This document shows positions 1-8,519 of a DNA stretch of 60,356 nucleotides, piece by piece. A model generated the notes under the pieces. The model worked only from the letters and a program-made list of their open reading frames with translations, searched no databases and was not told where the DNA came from. The stretch comes from Candidatus Zixiibacteriota bacterium (lineage in GTDB: Bacteria > Zixibacteria > MSB-5A5 > RBG-16-43-9). A program made the position numbers and the translations under genes. Position 1 is the stretch's first letter. The number at the start of each line of letters is the position of its first letter. The stretch is from assembly GCA_030692925.1 (NCBI GenBank), contig JAUYBY010000080.1, positions 1 to 60,356 on the forward strand. The letters are read 5' to 3'.

Positions 1-49
1 CGTAACTTGCTTCGGCAGTGTATGCGAAGACCGCCTCAGTTACACTTAA

Positions 50-172
50 CTTCTCTCTCGGATACCAACTTTTATCTTCACCGATCTTTTTGCGCAACAC
101 GGCGGCATAGCGTTGGCACAAACTGGCGCGGTTACATTAGATACCAATACCATTACAGTGCCTACCCCGTAA
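50..172 (+). pseudogene. C-terminal remnant of an ice-binding-like (DUF3494) protein
   Basis: The frame ending at the TAA at 170-172 reads GGIALAQTGAVTLDTNTITV near its end. This matches the conserved C-terminal strand of DUF3494 (ice-binding-like/adhesin) proteins, where an ALAQTGAVTLDTNTI-type motif closes the beta-solenoid. The homologous stretch covers only about 101-172. Upstream in the same frame there is a stop at 47-49 and the sequence is no longer convincing, so the gene is broken or frameshifted as well as cut by the window edge. Function of the parent family: secreted or surface beta-solenoid, ice-binding or adhesive. The call rests on a short motif recalled from the family. Confidence 0.35.
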
Positions 173-459
173 GGCATGGGGTATTCGGTGTGAAAGCAGG
201 ACAAGGTAGAAATACGGGAAGGTCTCCTTAAAGGGGAGCATCGAGGTGGCTGGGGCCTAAAGCCCCAGACACTTACATTAGGAAGGTAACAGCAGTGGAT
301 ATTTAGTGGTTCCGTGACGTGAGTATAGCCATCCTGGGATTTGTGACATACAATTCAGAAGTTACGCATAATGGAAAATAAAGGGGTCTGTACATTGACG
401 GTCAGGAGGAACTGTCAAGGGGCCAAAGTAAACGAAGAACCGAATGTTTAAAGTTCGTA

Positions 460-481
460 GGGCGGGCACCCATGCCCGCCC
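460..481. repeat. GTAGGGCGGGC-type hairpin
   Basis: A perfect inverted repeat (GGGCGGGCA, then its complement) preceded by GTA. It belongs to the GTAGGG(G)C hairpin family seen in many spacers of this window. Confidence 0.6.
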
Positions 482-520
482 GATGTGCAGTTCAGTAGTA
501 GCGTCCGAGCTTCCCAAGTT

Positions 521-634
521 GGTTCGGGAATTGTCGTCAAGATCCCGCTTCGCGGGAGATTTCCCGAACCATTCTTCGTGCGGGTCATCAGGATTCCCCG
601 CCTTTGGCGGGGAAAATTCCAATTCCCGCACGAA
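521..634. repeat. Two nested palindromes in tandem
   Basis: The first outer stem is GGTTCGGGAA (521-530) with TTCCCGAACC (561-570). Between them sits a smaller palindrome TCCCGCTTCGCGGGA (543-557). The second outer stem is TTCGTGCGGG (575-584) with CCCGCACGAA (625-634), enclosing another palindrome of TCC...GGA type (595-613). No gene is convincing between 173 and 847; the rest of that stretch is further spacer sequence. Confidence 0.6.
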
Positions 635-847
635 CGAGAAGGTTTTTCAACAACTCCTTAGCCTGCGAAATCGAAATGTCAAATTCCAAAAACTTACGCC
701 CAGATGGGCGGCTACATACTCAAAACGCAATTGTGACACAGTCTCTTGGGGGAGAGGGTCGGGATGAGGGGGAATCTGAGAGGAGAAAATCCTGACAAAC
801 TTCAACCTATTACCTAACACCTAACACCTTTGACCTTTCACCTTATT

Positions 848-1633
848 TCAACACCCCGGCGGTGGACCCCCAACAAACAGATAATTAATTAAGTATGCCA
901 CATCGGCACTGTTGATGGTGCCATCACAGTTGGCGTCTCCCGCCTGCCAGGGTTGGGGCGCAGGTCCATTTACAAAAAGATAATTGATTAGATAGCTGAT
1001 GTCAGCTGAATTTATCACTCCATCCCCGTTAGCGTCCCCAGAGATTGAACAACCTACACCAAAAGCCCCTATGTTCACACCACCTTCGCCCGTGCCAAGG
1101 CAGGGGGAATGTAAGAAAAGGTAATAGTTATCGGAGGCAGTGTCGCAGAAGATAGGGTCGGCTGAAATGCAACCCGCTCCGGGGGTGCACCCATAATAGT
1201 CACCTAACGCATTGTTCCAGACATCACAATAGGTTATGGTCGGAAACGAGCTATTCATGGCGTATATTCCATAGCACGCCAATTCGTTTGCAATTATGGT
1301 ATTTTTGATCTGTGGGGAGGAGCTGATGTTGCACGCGATGCTTCCCAATGTAGCGCTATAGTTTCTGTCAAGAGTATTGTTTACGATCAGCGGAGAAGAA
1401 TTGGCATAGCAACCGATAGTGGCCACTGAGGACGCTCTATTTTCGATTAATAGGTTGTGGCTGAATGTTCCGGACGCAGAAGAGTAACCAATGGCACTGT
1501 TGTATACTGCACAATTTTGAATTAGAGAGTTCTGGCTGATGATTGCTGAACAAGACTCCACATGTGGCAGACCTCGGTCTGACCGATTCGGTGGATCCTG
1601 CCAAATCGCTGCTCTAGACGGTTGGGATTCCAC
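848..1633 (-). CDS. Parallel beta-helix fragment with C-terminal dockerin-like tandem repeats
   Basis: Only the C-terminal part of a secreted protein is present. From about residue 30 the sequence shows NS/SS-rich ladder repeats (for example [10 protein letters not shown] and IKNTIIANE) typical of right-handed parallel beta-helix (Pbeta/NosD-like) proteins. After the marker INIGAFG-like segment come two dockerin type I calcium-binding repeats, [20 protein letters not shown] and [20 protein letters not shown], then a proline/glycine/cysteine end. Dockerins bind cohesins or act as cell-surface calcium modules; this exact repeat style is common in Zixibacteria (recalled). The first ~27 residues are not beta-helix: they are an off-frame reading of a helicase remnant, so homology ends near 1550. 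There is no signal peptide or plausible start, so this is a 5'-truncated gene or one side of a rearrangement. Confidence 0.7.
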   Translation of the reverse strand: MESQPSRAAIWQDPPNRSDRGLPHVESCSAIISQNSLIQNCAVYNSAIGYSSASGTFSHNLLIENRASSVATIGCYANSSPLIVNNTLDRNYSATLGSIACNISSSPQIKNTIIANELACYGIYAMNSSFPTITYCDVWNNALGDYYGCTPGAGCISADPIFCDTASDNYYLFLHSPCLGTGEGGVNIGAFGVGCSISGDANGDGVINSADISYLINYLFVNGPAPQPWQAGDANCDGTINSADVAYLINYLFVGGPPPGC

Positions 1634-1773
1634 GGGAGATCATAGTTGATCATAAGATGAGCGCGCTGCAAGTTAATACCCTCACCAGCAGCGTCAGTAG
1701 CGACGAGAATGTGCATGTCTTTGTCCTGGGTGAAGGTTTCCTGAGTCTTCTTTCGCTCTTCTCTACCCACCAT
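1550..1773 (-). pseudogene. SNF2/DEAD-type helicase C-terminal-domain remnant
   Basis: The frame reads [18 protein letters not shown] followed by [20 protein letters not shown] and [14 protein letters not shown]. These are helicase motifs V and VI of large SNF2-family (RapA/DISARM-like) helicases, including the arginine finger in GRIHRIGQ. It starts abruptly at a frame change near 1773 (an upstream stop in frame) and homology ends at about 1553, where the beta-helix/dockerin frame takes over. It is therefore a ~75-residue piece of a protein that normally has several hundred residues, with no Walker A or DEAH part nearby. A non-functional relic or the site of a chimeric join. Confidence 0.75.
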
Positions 1774-1883
1774 CCTGTCTTTTCCTCAGCCTCCTCAAAA
1801 CTTAAAAACTCATTAAACCAGACTGTCTCCTCTTTTATGGTCATTATCATCCGCTCTGTTATACTCATACCCCCACTCTCCAC

Positions 1884-2119
1884 ACACGAGATTTCCTTCT
1901 ATTGGATACCCCTTTCCCTCACTGTTTTGCTTCTCCAAGAGAGTTTTATCGGAGAATTAGTAGGAATTGGAACCTGGCCTGTTATGTCAATTTAAGGATA
2001 TTACTCGGGCAGCTACTAAAAAAATGTTGCTATATGGGTGGGGATGTCTTAGCTTTTAGCTGTTAAATGTCCACTCTGTTTGACGACATACATTAGGCTG
2101 GATTGGGAAAGGAGGATAA
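1884..2119. other. Spacer without recognisable gene
   Basis: No credible coding frame, RNA gene or palindrome was seen here. It separates the helicase remnant from the ParB-like gene. Confidence 0.4.
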
Positions 2120-2479
2120 CTATGGTCGTTTCGTCTCTTTACTCTCTAAGATTGCCTTGATCTCTCGCTTTTGTTGCTCTCGTGGTAAGTCAACAATGGA
2201 GCGGAGTTTGCGCTCTGTGATCGTGGGTTTGGTTAGTGGGTCACCAAGAGAGATCAAAGTTTTCTGAATTTCCACTGATAGATTCAGAAGCCGAAGGATT
2301 TGAGTCACGCGTGCTCGGGAGACACCTATCTTACCAGCCAGGTCAGCCCGAGAAGCATATTGTTTGTCTTCGAGCGCCTTCTGCCATTCTTGGGCGAGGG
2401 CAATGGGGTTACGATAGAGCCTTAATGGTTTGGGTTTGAGCGTCTTACACCCTTTATTGAAGATCGGAAGCTCGAACAT
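2120..2479 (-). CDS. ParB/KorB-like helix-turn-helix protein
   Basis: A 119-residue DNA-binding protein. Residues ~40-60 (SRADLAGKIGVSRARVTQIL) form a clear helix-turn-helix of the kind found in the central domain of ParB/KorB proteins, preceded by a helix (NPIALAQEWQKAL) and followed by a basic helix-rich tail ending in repeated Lys/Glu. The N-terminal ParB nuclease/CTPase fold is absent, so this is not a chromosome-partition ParB. Similar short HTH proteins often lie beside site-specific recombinases in integrated elements (recalled). No recombinase is found here, but the next feature downstream is a broken tRNA, which fits an old integration site. Role: probable transcription or recombination regulator; exact function unknown. 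Confidence 0.6.
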   Translation of the reverse strand: MFELPIFNKGCKTLKPKPLRLYRNPIALAQEWQKALEDKQYASRADLAGKIGVSRARVTQILRLLNLSVEIQKTLISLGDPLTKPTITERKLRSIVDLPREQQKREIKAILESKETKRP

Positions 2480-2547
2480 TAACTCGAAAGTTCTGTGTTC
2501 CGCACGGTTCAGGGAGTTTTTTGATCTCGGCGAAATGGTAGAGTGAG

Positions 2548-2565
2548 TCCCGCATGTTTGCGGGA
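2548..2565. repeat. TCC...GGA mini-palindrome in tRNA-Asn anticodon arm
   Basis: An 18-nt hairpin TCCCGC-ATGTTT-GCGGGA. It starts with TCC after a G and ends with GGA, like the other mini-insertions of the window. Confidence 0.55.
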
Positions 2566-2580
2566 TTAACCGCTAAGTTG

Positions 2581-2603
2581 TCCGAATTTGGATCCATTCT
2601 GGA
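2581..2603. repeat. TCC...GGATCC...GGA mini-palindrome in the tRNA-Asn T-arm
   Basis: A 23-nt unit beginning TCCGAAT, with a TTGGATCCA core and ending GGA. Its exact removal restores the tRNA T-stem. Confidence 0.65.
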
Positions 2604-2662
2604 CAGGTTCGAGCCCTGCCCGAGGAGTTTTTAACATCTGATCAATAAAAAGGAGGTATTTT

Positions 2663-3030
2663 ATGTTGCGAGTAGTTCACTTTGAAATCAATGCGGATGA
2701 CCCTGAGAGAGTAGTGAAGTTTTACCAGAAGGTATTTGGCTGGAAAATCGAGAAGTGGAATGGTCCCGTGGCTTACTGGTTGGTGACCACTGGTCCAAAT
2801 GACCAGCCGGGAATAAATGGCGGAATTATGAAACGAATGAACCCTCAAGCCAGCACTTACAACACGGTGGATGTCCCATCAGTGGATGAATTCACTAAAA
2901 GAATTGTGGAAGCGGGCGAAAGATCGTTGCTCCCAAGATGACTATACCAGGAGTGGGCTGGATGGTTTACTGCACAGATACTGAGGGTAATATTTTCGGA
3001 ATCATACAAGAGGATCCAAAAACCAGGTAA
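2663..3030 (+). pseudogene. VOC (glyoxalase/bleomycin-resistance) family protein, single-base frameshift
   Basis: The gene starts at an ATG after a strong AAAAGGAGG ribosome site. Residues 1-85 show a VOC fold: VVHFEINADDPERVVKFYQK and FGWKIEKWNGP, with metal-site-type His/Glu positions. At about 2915-2920 the frame breaks; the stop is at 2939-2941. One frame over the family's C-terminal end continues perfectly as IVAPKMTIPGVGWMVYCTDT and EGNIFGIIQEDP to a stop at 3028-3030. Inserting one G in the GCGGGCGAAAG run would repair it to ~122 residues, the usual length. So this is either a recent pseudogene or an assembly/sequencing error. Members include small-molecule dioxygenase-like and lyase-like enzymes; the substrate cannot be told. 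Confidence 0.75.
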
Positions 3031-3161
3031 AGGCATAGGAGGCGGGGGCCCATAAGTAATTAGTATCTTGATCTCTTGATGATGAAATTGTGCCGAAAGT
3101 CAATCTTTATTTTAGATGAATAAGAGTTCAGTCCTTAGAAACTTTTCTGAGGTCTTAACTT

Positions 3162-3536
3162 CTAATCTATCCGTAAAACTTCCTCAATCTTATAATCGAT
3201 TTCTTTTTTAGTAAAAGGTTTTTTTAGAAAGGTTTTAGCCCCGGCATTTAGAATCTTTTCAACTTCCTGCGTTCCGATATGACCGGTAACTGCCACTATC
3301 TTTGCGTTATTATCCAGCTCCAGTATCCTGCGAGTTAAATCCACTCCGTTCATTCCTGGCATAGAGATATCGGTAAATACGATATCGAACTTATCCTTTT
3401 GATAAATCTCTAGTGCTTTTTTCCCTTCAAGCGTAACCGTCACATTGTGGCCATCTATCTCTATCAGTTTTCCCAGGACTTCAGCTACTACTTCTTCATC
3501 GTCCACGACTAATATTTTTAAATTTTTCTGGTTCAT
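3162..3536 (-). CDS. Single-domain response regulator (CheY-like)
   Basis: A 124-residue receiver domain without output domain. The acidic pair is in ILVVDDEE (residues ~9-16), the phospho-acceptor Asp in DIVFTDISMPGMNG (~55), the switch Thr in IVAVTGH and the conserved Lys in FLKKPF. Its receiver resembles the one at the C-terminus of the hybrid kinase just upstream on the same strand (shared KFD-hydrophobic-D-I-MP and VTGHI stretches), which suggests duplication. The two genes are 214 bases apart with repeat palindromes in between. It likely receives phosphate from that kinase or a related one and acts by protein contact; the partner is inferred only from position. Confidence 0.9.
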   Translation of the reverse strand: MNQKNLKILVVDDEEVVAEVLGKLIEIDGHNVTVTLEGKKALEIYQKDKFDIVFTDISMPGMNGVDLTRRILELDNNAKIVAVTGHIGTQEVEKILNAGAKTFLKKPFTKKEIDYKIEEVLRID

Positions 3537-3570
3537 CGCTCCCCTCTTGATTCATTCTGCTCGACTACAA

Positions 3571-3690
3571 GTAAAGTAGGGGTGGAGCTTGACTCCACCC
3601 TTCTTCCCAAGGCGGAGATGAACTCCCTACGGGGAGCAAAGCCCGGCGTAGCCGTCGTAAGGCTTTTATCGACCGCCCCTACGCGGGTAT
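3571..3690. repeat. Palindrome cluster with a CTACG...GTCGTAAGGCTTTTATCGAC unit
   Basis: A GGGGTGGAGC hairpin (near 3580-3603) is followed by the unit at 3627-3673. That unit folds as CTACG...CGTAG and then GTCG...CGAC. Close copies are at 46420-46466 and, shortened, at 8739-8764. Confidence 0.6.
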
Positions 3691-3750
3691 AAATCTGTTA
3701 CTAAAATTGTGAAGTAATATACTCAAGCAGATACATTCCATCCTTTAATT

Positions 3751-6609
3751 CTAAATAGCAACTTTAGAGATCGCCTGATAAAGTAACTCATTTTTAAACG
3801 GCTTGATCAAGACCTCATCCGCTCCGGCCTCTCTGGCTTTCTCCTCCTTCTCCTTCTGGATATGCCCGGTAATGACTATGATTTTGGCCTGCGGGTCTTT
3901 CTCCTTCACCTTCTTTATCAGCTCTATCCCATCCATATCCGGCATAGTTATGTCAGATAAAACCAAGTCGAATTTATCTTTTTTGAAAAGCTCCAGCCCT
4001 TCTTTCCCGCGAAGGGAGGTTGCGACCAGGTGACCTTTAGATTCCAAAAACTTCTTCAGGCTGGAACAGATGGGGCTTTCGTCATCTACTAAAAGGATTT
4101 TTAGTTTCTTCTCTATCTCCTTTGTGGATTCTATTCTGGTTTCCAGAAGAAAATCACGAGGCAGGTTTTTGGAAACAGGGATCAGGATAGTAAATCTAGT
4201 CCCTCTGCCTACTTTTGTCTCTACCTCAATCTTACCCTGATAACCATCTATTATCCCATAGGAAAGAAAAAGCCCCAGGCCGGTTCCGGGGATATCACTC
4301 TTTCCTAAGACTCCTTTTGTGGTAACAAAAGGCTCAAAGATCTTGCTTTTTATCTCCTCTGGTATTCCACATCCAGTATCTTTGAAAATAATTCGGATAC
4401 AGTCTCCTGCGGATTCAACTTGAATGGTTAATGTCCCCCCTTTAGGATACATCGCATCCCGGGCATTGGTGATCATATTCAGGAAGACCTCTGAGAATTG
4501 TCCGGAGTCGCAGTAGATCTTAGGAATGGATTTAAACTTTTCTATTAGCTCTACGTTATGTTTTTCTAACTCCCTTCGAGTAACAGATAAAACACTTTTC
4601 AGTGGCTCGGTTATATCAACTAATTCTTTCTTTGCGTTCTTCTGCCGGGCAAAGGCTAAAAGGTTGTTAGTGATGCTGGATGCTCGCTGTGAGCTTTCCA
4701 CTATGGTCTCGAAACATTCCTTAATCTGCTCATGTTCTTTCGAGATTAGACCTAACTCCGCATTCGCCATCATCCCGGCTAAGATGTTATTGAACTCATG
4801 GGCTATGCCGTAAGCCAAAGTCCCTACCGCGGCTAATTTCTCAGTCTGGATCAGTTGCTGCTGGAGCTTTTTATTCTGGGTTACATCCCTTAAAAAACAA
4901 TAGGAAGCCATCTTCCCCTGATATTCTACTAAGCTGACGCTTAAATCCACCTCTCTTCTCTCTCCATTTCTGGTTAAAAGAGTGAGCTCATACCTTTCAG
5001 GAACCTTTTCCCCTTTCTGCCTTCTATAATACCTATCAACCACCATCTCCCTGTGTTCTGGGGCAACTAATTCTTTAAAATCAACTTCCTTTAGTTCCTC
5101 CCAGGAATAGCCGGATAAATCCAAAAACTTCTGATTGGCAAACTTGATGTGGTCATCCTGTATGATACAAATTGCATCATGGGCAAATTGCACCAAATTC
5201 CTGTATTTCTCCTCTGATTCTTTTAGAGCCTTCTCTGCCTTCTTGCGCTCGGTGATGTCTCTGGCTATGGTCTGAACCACTTTCTTCCCCTCATAATCTA
5301 CCAGCTTAGAGCTGACCTCAACCAAAACCTGGGCTCCATCTTTTCTTACCAAGGAAAGCTGGCTAAATTTTCTTTTCTCTTCCGGGCAACCCTGAGAAAA
5401 TATCTTACTGGTTTCCTCGATCTTATCCTCAGGGAAAAGTTTCCAGACCTTCATATTAAGAAGCTCTTCCCGGCTATAGCCGGTTAATTTAAAGGCTTCC
5501 GGATTTGCCTCTAAGATATAACCGCTCTCACAATCTGTGACCAGTATGGCATCCTTTGCTTCCCGGAACAGATTCTCATATTTCTCGCTCATCTCCTTTT
5601 CCTTCCTCCAGTGTTCAATCTCTGCTTTTGCTTTTTTCTTGTTGGTCTGAAGGATATAGAGGAAACCAATCAAAAACCAGATGGGGATTATTAACATTAA
5701 AATCAGGGTACTACCTAATATATGGGTCACCTCAAAAGCAGGAGTGACCACAGCTAAACTCCAGCGCTTCTCTCCCAGATTAACCGGGGCAAAAGCTACC
5801 AGATTTTTCTGGCTACCTTTGACGCAGGACTCACCTGTTCCGCTTTCACCCTTAACCATCCTTTCCTGTATCTCAAAAGAACCATGGCATCTCTGGCACT
5901 CACCCTGGTTCCTGAAGATATTTCTGAACTCCATCTCCGGATGCTTGGGTTGAACCAGTAAGTTCCCTTCATCATCCATAATCCAGAAATTTCTGACTTT
6001 TTGCAATCTGGAGAGAAGCTGATTGGTAATGGTATTCAAATCTATGGAAAAAGCAAAGACCCCGGCAAACTCTCTTGCACTGGGAGTGGATGAGGAAACA
6101 GCCTCCTTATATAACGGCACTGATATATATACCCTCTTTTTCCCACCTTCCTCCAAAACTACATTGGAGATAAAGGGTCTGCCTGTAGTTTTTGGCTCTT
6201 CGAAATAGCTTTCCCTCCGGTAATCTTTTCCTATGAGCTTTTTCTGCTTTTCATCCTCTGAAAATATGTGGATTAAAACACCATTTTTATCCAGCCTCAT
6301 CAGGGAAGTCGTCACTCCCTTCATCTTGTTGGAAACCAATCCCATCTCATACTCACACTCTCTAAGGTCACCCGCCTTGACAAAGGGGTTGTTTGATAGG
6401 TAGGCCTTCAAATCGCGTAGAGCCTCATCGAAAAGCCCCTCTAAATTTAATGCCATCTCCTGGGCTAAGTTCAACTGCTGTTGGTTGTAGAGCTGGGCCA
6501 ACTGAAATTTATTCACCTGGTAGATATGATAAATCAACCCTAAAATAAAAATCAAAAGCCCAAACATTATAGCCCAGAAAAAATGGTTTTGTTTCAACCT
6601 GATTTTCAT
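3751..6609 (-). CDS. Hybrid sensor histidine kinase with periplasmic haem-c motif, two PAS domains and C-terminal receiver
   Basis: A 952-residue membrane sensor. Order: first membrane helix (~11-31); periplasmic Cache-like region (~40-295) that contains a CQRCH (CxxCH) haem-c attachment motif at about residue 235; second membrane helix (~300-322); PAS domain 1 (~345-460); PAS domain 2 (~465-590); HisKA with phospho-acceptor His in GIAHEFNN (~602); HATPase with N-box NMITNARDAM, G1 DTGCGIPEE and G2 GTGLGLFLSYG; and a receiver (~838-950) with Asp in LSDITMPDMDG and Lys in LIKPF. A haem in the Cache region would make it a redox or gas (O2, NO, CO) sensor; this is inference from the motif. No cytochrome-maturation gene is in the window. 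The downstream CheY-like gene may be its phospho-relay partner. Confidence 0.93.
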   Translation of the reverse strand: MKIRLKQNHFFWAIMFGLLIFILGLIYHIYQVNKFQLAQLYNQQQLNLAQEMALNLEGLFDEALRDLKAYLSNNPFVKAGDLRECEYEMGLVSNKMKGVTTSLMRLDKNGVLIHIFSEDEKQKKLIGKDYRRESYFEEPKTTGRPFISNVVLEEGGKKRVYISVPLYKEAVSSSTPSAREFAGVFAFSIDLNTITNQLLSRLQKVRNFWIMDDEGNLLVQPKHPEMEFRNIFRNQGECQRCHGSFEIQERMVKGESGTGESCVKGSQKNLVAFAPVNLGEKRWSLAVVTPAFEVTHILGSTLILMLIIPIWFLIGFLYILQTNKKKAKAEIEHWRKEKEMSEKYENLFREAKDAILVTDCESGYILEANPEAFKLTGYSREELLNMKVWKLFPEDKIEETSKIFSQGCPEEKRKFSQLSLVRKDGAQVLVEVSSKLVDYEGKKVVQTIARDITERKKAEKALKESEEKYRNLVQFAHDAICIIQDDHIKFANQKFLDLSGYSWEELKEVDFKELVAPEHREMVVDRYYRRQKGEKVPERYELTLLTRNGERREVDLSVSLVEYQGKMASYCFLRDVTQNKKLQQQLIQTEKLAAVGTLAYGIAHEFNNILAGMMANAELGLISKEHEQIKECFETIVESSQRASSITNNLLAFARQKNAKKELVDITEPLKSVLSVTRRELEKHNVELIEKFKSIPKIYCDSGQFSEVFLNMITNARDAMYPKGGTLTIQVESAGDCIRIIFKDTGCGIPEEIKSKIFEPFVTTKGVLGKSDIPGTGLGLFLSYGIIDGYQGKIEVETKVGRGTRFTILIPVSKNLPRDFLLETRIESTKEIEKKLKILLVDDESPICSSLKKFLESKGHLVATSLRGKEGLELFKKDKFDLVLSDITMPDMDGIELIKKVKEKDPQAKIIVITGHIQKEKEEKAREAGADEVLIKPFKNELLYQAISKVAI

Positions 6610-6839
6610 TATTTACTTCCTTTCCTTTTTTCTTAAAGAGAACTTATCTTACCGTTTAAATTTTCTACTTCAGGATAGTTTTTTTTCTTATTCAGTCAAG
6701 TAAAATTTGCTGGCAAGTCGCTTTTGGAGATAGAAATCTATTTCAAAGGGCCCCCCCTTTTTAGGAAGATTAGATTACGGTACTTATAATATTTATCGGA
6801 AATAGAGGATAAAGGATTAGCCCGTTGGTGTTCGATAAG

Positions 6840-7090
6840 TCGAGCCTTAATAGTATTATGACCTCACCCTTACCCTCTCCTGAGAGGGGAGGGAGGGGTC
6901 TTTCCACAAAAATAAAAGGGCAGGCACATAAAGACTGTTGCCGAAGAAGGTAGCCGCAAGTCCTACCCGCCTTGGCAGGCTTCTCGAAGTTCAGCTTGCG
7001 ATTAAGTAACTCACCCTAAATCCCTCTCTTAAAAAGAGAGGGACTTCTCCCTTCTCTTTTTAAGAGAAGGGGATAGGGGATGAGTTCAAA
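6840..7090. repeat. Spacer of CCCTCTCC-type hairpins
   Basis: The 620-base gap between the kinase and kbl has no convincing gene. It holds hairpins such as CCCTCTCCTGAGAGGGGAGG (about 6856-6890), a CCCGCCTTGGCAGGC palindrome near 6976, and two adjacent hairpins of CTCTCTT-AAAAAG-AGAG and CTTCTC-type at about 7020-7080. Confidence 0.5.
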
Positions 7091-7232
7091 AGCGCCCGCA
7101 GGTCGGCTACCAACTACTTACCAATCACCCTATGAAAATCATATTTCTTATGGTAATCTAAATTTTAAAATTTGTGAGTTGAGCAACAACCCCCATAGGC
7201 CTGCCCCTACATTTTTCATTCGTCATTTTCTT

Positions 7233-8519
7233 TTACATCCCATATTTCTCAATTATCGCATCCTTATCCTTTCCCAGTATATCATATTTTTTGCCGACCT
7301 TGACGAAGGCTTCAATAGCTTTGTCCAGGTGTTCAGTCTGGTGCACGGCTGAGATCTGAACCCTGATCCTTGCCTGTCCTTGAGGGACCACCGGGTAAGA
7401 AAATCCGACAACGTAGATTCCTTCATAATACAGGTCTTTGGCAAAATCCTGAGCCAGCCTGGCATTATAAAGCATAATCGGGCAAATCGGGTGAACCCCT
7501 TCCCTTCTACCTTGCTCTGGGACAGTCAGAGAAATCGAACTGTCCCTAATCTGAAACCCGGCCTCTTTCATTTTTTCCCTGAAATATGTGGTATTTTTAT
7601 GTAGCTTATCTAAAAGCTCTGTGTTTTTCTTCAAAAGCTCTAAAACCTTTATGCTGGTGTAAACTAAGGAAGGCGCTAAGGTATTGGAGAAAAGATAGGG
7701 TCGGGAACGCTGTCTTAACAGGTCTATTATCTCCTTTCTGGAGCTGGTGAATCCTCCGCAGGCACCTCCCAGCGCCTTTCCCAAAGTGCTGGTGATGATA
7801 TCTATCCTTCCTTCAACTCCACGATACTCAATTGAGCCTTTTCCGGTTTTCCCCAAGATGCCGGTAGCATGCGAGTCATCTACCATAACCAGAGCGTTAT
7901 ACTTTTCCCCTAAATCGCAAATCTGGTCTAATTTGGCGATGTCCCCGTCCATAGAGAAGACCCCATCTGTGGCAATCATCCTTATTTTGTATTTACTACA
8001 CTCTTTAAGCTGAGTTTCTAAATCTTCCATATCGCCATGCTTGAACCTTTTCCTCTCTGCTTTGCATAGCCTGATCCCATCGATTATGCTGGCATGATTA
8101 AGCTCATCGCTTATCACCACGCAGTCCTGGTCTAAGAGGGTTTCGAAAAGCCCTCCATTGGCATCAAAGCAAGAGGTATAAAGGATGGTATCTTCAGTGC
8201 CTAAGAATTCAGAGATTTTTCTCTCCAGCTCCTTGTGAATATCCTGGGTGCCGCAGATGAATCGTACTGAAGCCATGCCAAAACCGTATCTTTCCAAACC
8301 CTCTTTGGCCGCTTTAATCAATTCTTGATTGCCAGCTAAGCCCAGATAATTATTGGCACAGAAATTAATGACCTCTTTCTTCTCTGCACCCGGAGGAAAC
8401 TCCACCTTAATATCTGCCCCTTGAGGAGAGAGGATATACCGTTCTTCTTTATTCAGACCTGCTTCTTTTATCTTCCTTAACTCCTCTTCATAAAACTCCT
8501 TAACTATTCCGTAAGCCAT
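7233..8519 (-). CDS. kbl: Glycine C-acetyltransferase (2-amino-3-ketobutyrate CoA ligase)
   Basis: A PLP-dependent alpha-oxoamine synthase of 428 residues. It converts 2-amino-3-ketobutyrate and CoA to glycine and acetyl-CoA, the second step of threonine breakdown. Seen: [11 protein letters not shown] near the N-terminus, the substrate/PLP region [23 protein letters not shown] with the PLP Asp and His, and the Schiff-base lysine in [14 protein letters not shown]. The ATG at 8519 is chosen over an upstream in-frame ATG at 8540 because GGGAGGTAATT stands just before it and family members begin there (MxYG). The close paralogues KAS/AONS (BioF) and ALAS share the fold; the [14 protein letters not shown] segment and overall pattern favour Kbl. 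No threonine dehydrogenase gene is adjacent. Confidence 0.92.
   Translation of the reverse strand: MAYGIVKEFYEEELRKIKEAGLNKEERYILSPQGADIKVEFPPGAEKKEVINFCANNYLGLAGNQELIKAAKEGLERYGFGMASVRFICGTQDIHKELERKISEFLGTEDTILYTSCFDANGGLFETLLDQDCVVISDELNHASIIDGIRLCKAERKRFKHGDMEDLETQLKECSKYKIRMIATDGVFSMDGDIAKLDQICDLGEKYNALVMVDDSHATGILGKTGKGSIEYRGVEGRIDIITSTLGKALGGACGGFTSSRKEIIDLLRQRSRPYLFSNTLAPSLVYTSIKVLELLKKNTELLDKLHKNTTYFREKMKEAGFQIRDSSISLTVPEQGRREGVHPICPIMLYNARLAQDFAKDLYYEGIYVVGFSYPVVPQGQARIRVQISAVHQTEHLDKAIEAFVKVGKKYDILGKDKDAIIEKYGM

Larger units (their letters stand above)
2524..2627 (+). pseudogene. Degenerate tRNA-Asn interrupted by two small palindromic insertions
   Basis: The 3' half reads TTAACCGCTAAGTTG...CAGGTTCGAG...CCGAGGAG, as in bacterial tRNA-Asn(GTT); the 5' side (CTCGG, ATGGTAGAG) matches acceptor and D-arm pieces of the same gene. 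Two palindromes break it: 2548-2565 in the anticodon arm and 2581-2603 at the T-arm. Removing 2581-2603 exactly leaves GCAGG-TTCGAGC-CCTGC, a perfect 5-bp T-stem and loop. Acceptor pairing is five Watson-Crick pairs plus a G-T pair with one mismatch, and the D-arm is shortened by about three bases, so a working tRNA is unlikely. Transcribed structure could still fold; that is untested. Confidence 0.6.

Noticed and set aside
7-231. Plus-strand open frame at the window start
   Set aside because: Composition is not protein-like and the DUF3494 tail is in another frame.
362-767. Open frames in both strands over 362-767
   Set aside because: They run through palindromes and repeats; no family resemblance.
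1657-1995. Plus-strand frame of 112 residues
   Set aside because: It is the antisense shadow of the helicase remnant and its flank.
4526-4813. Frames opposite the hybrid kinase (for example 4526-4813)
   Set aside because: Shadows of the kinase gene; the sense frame has clear motifs.
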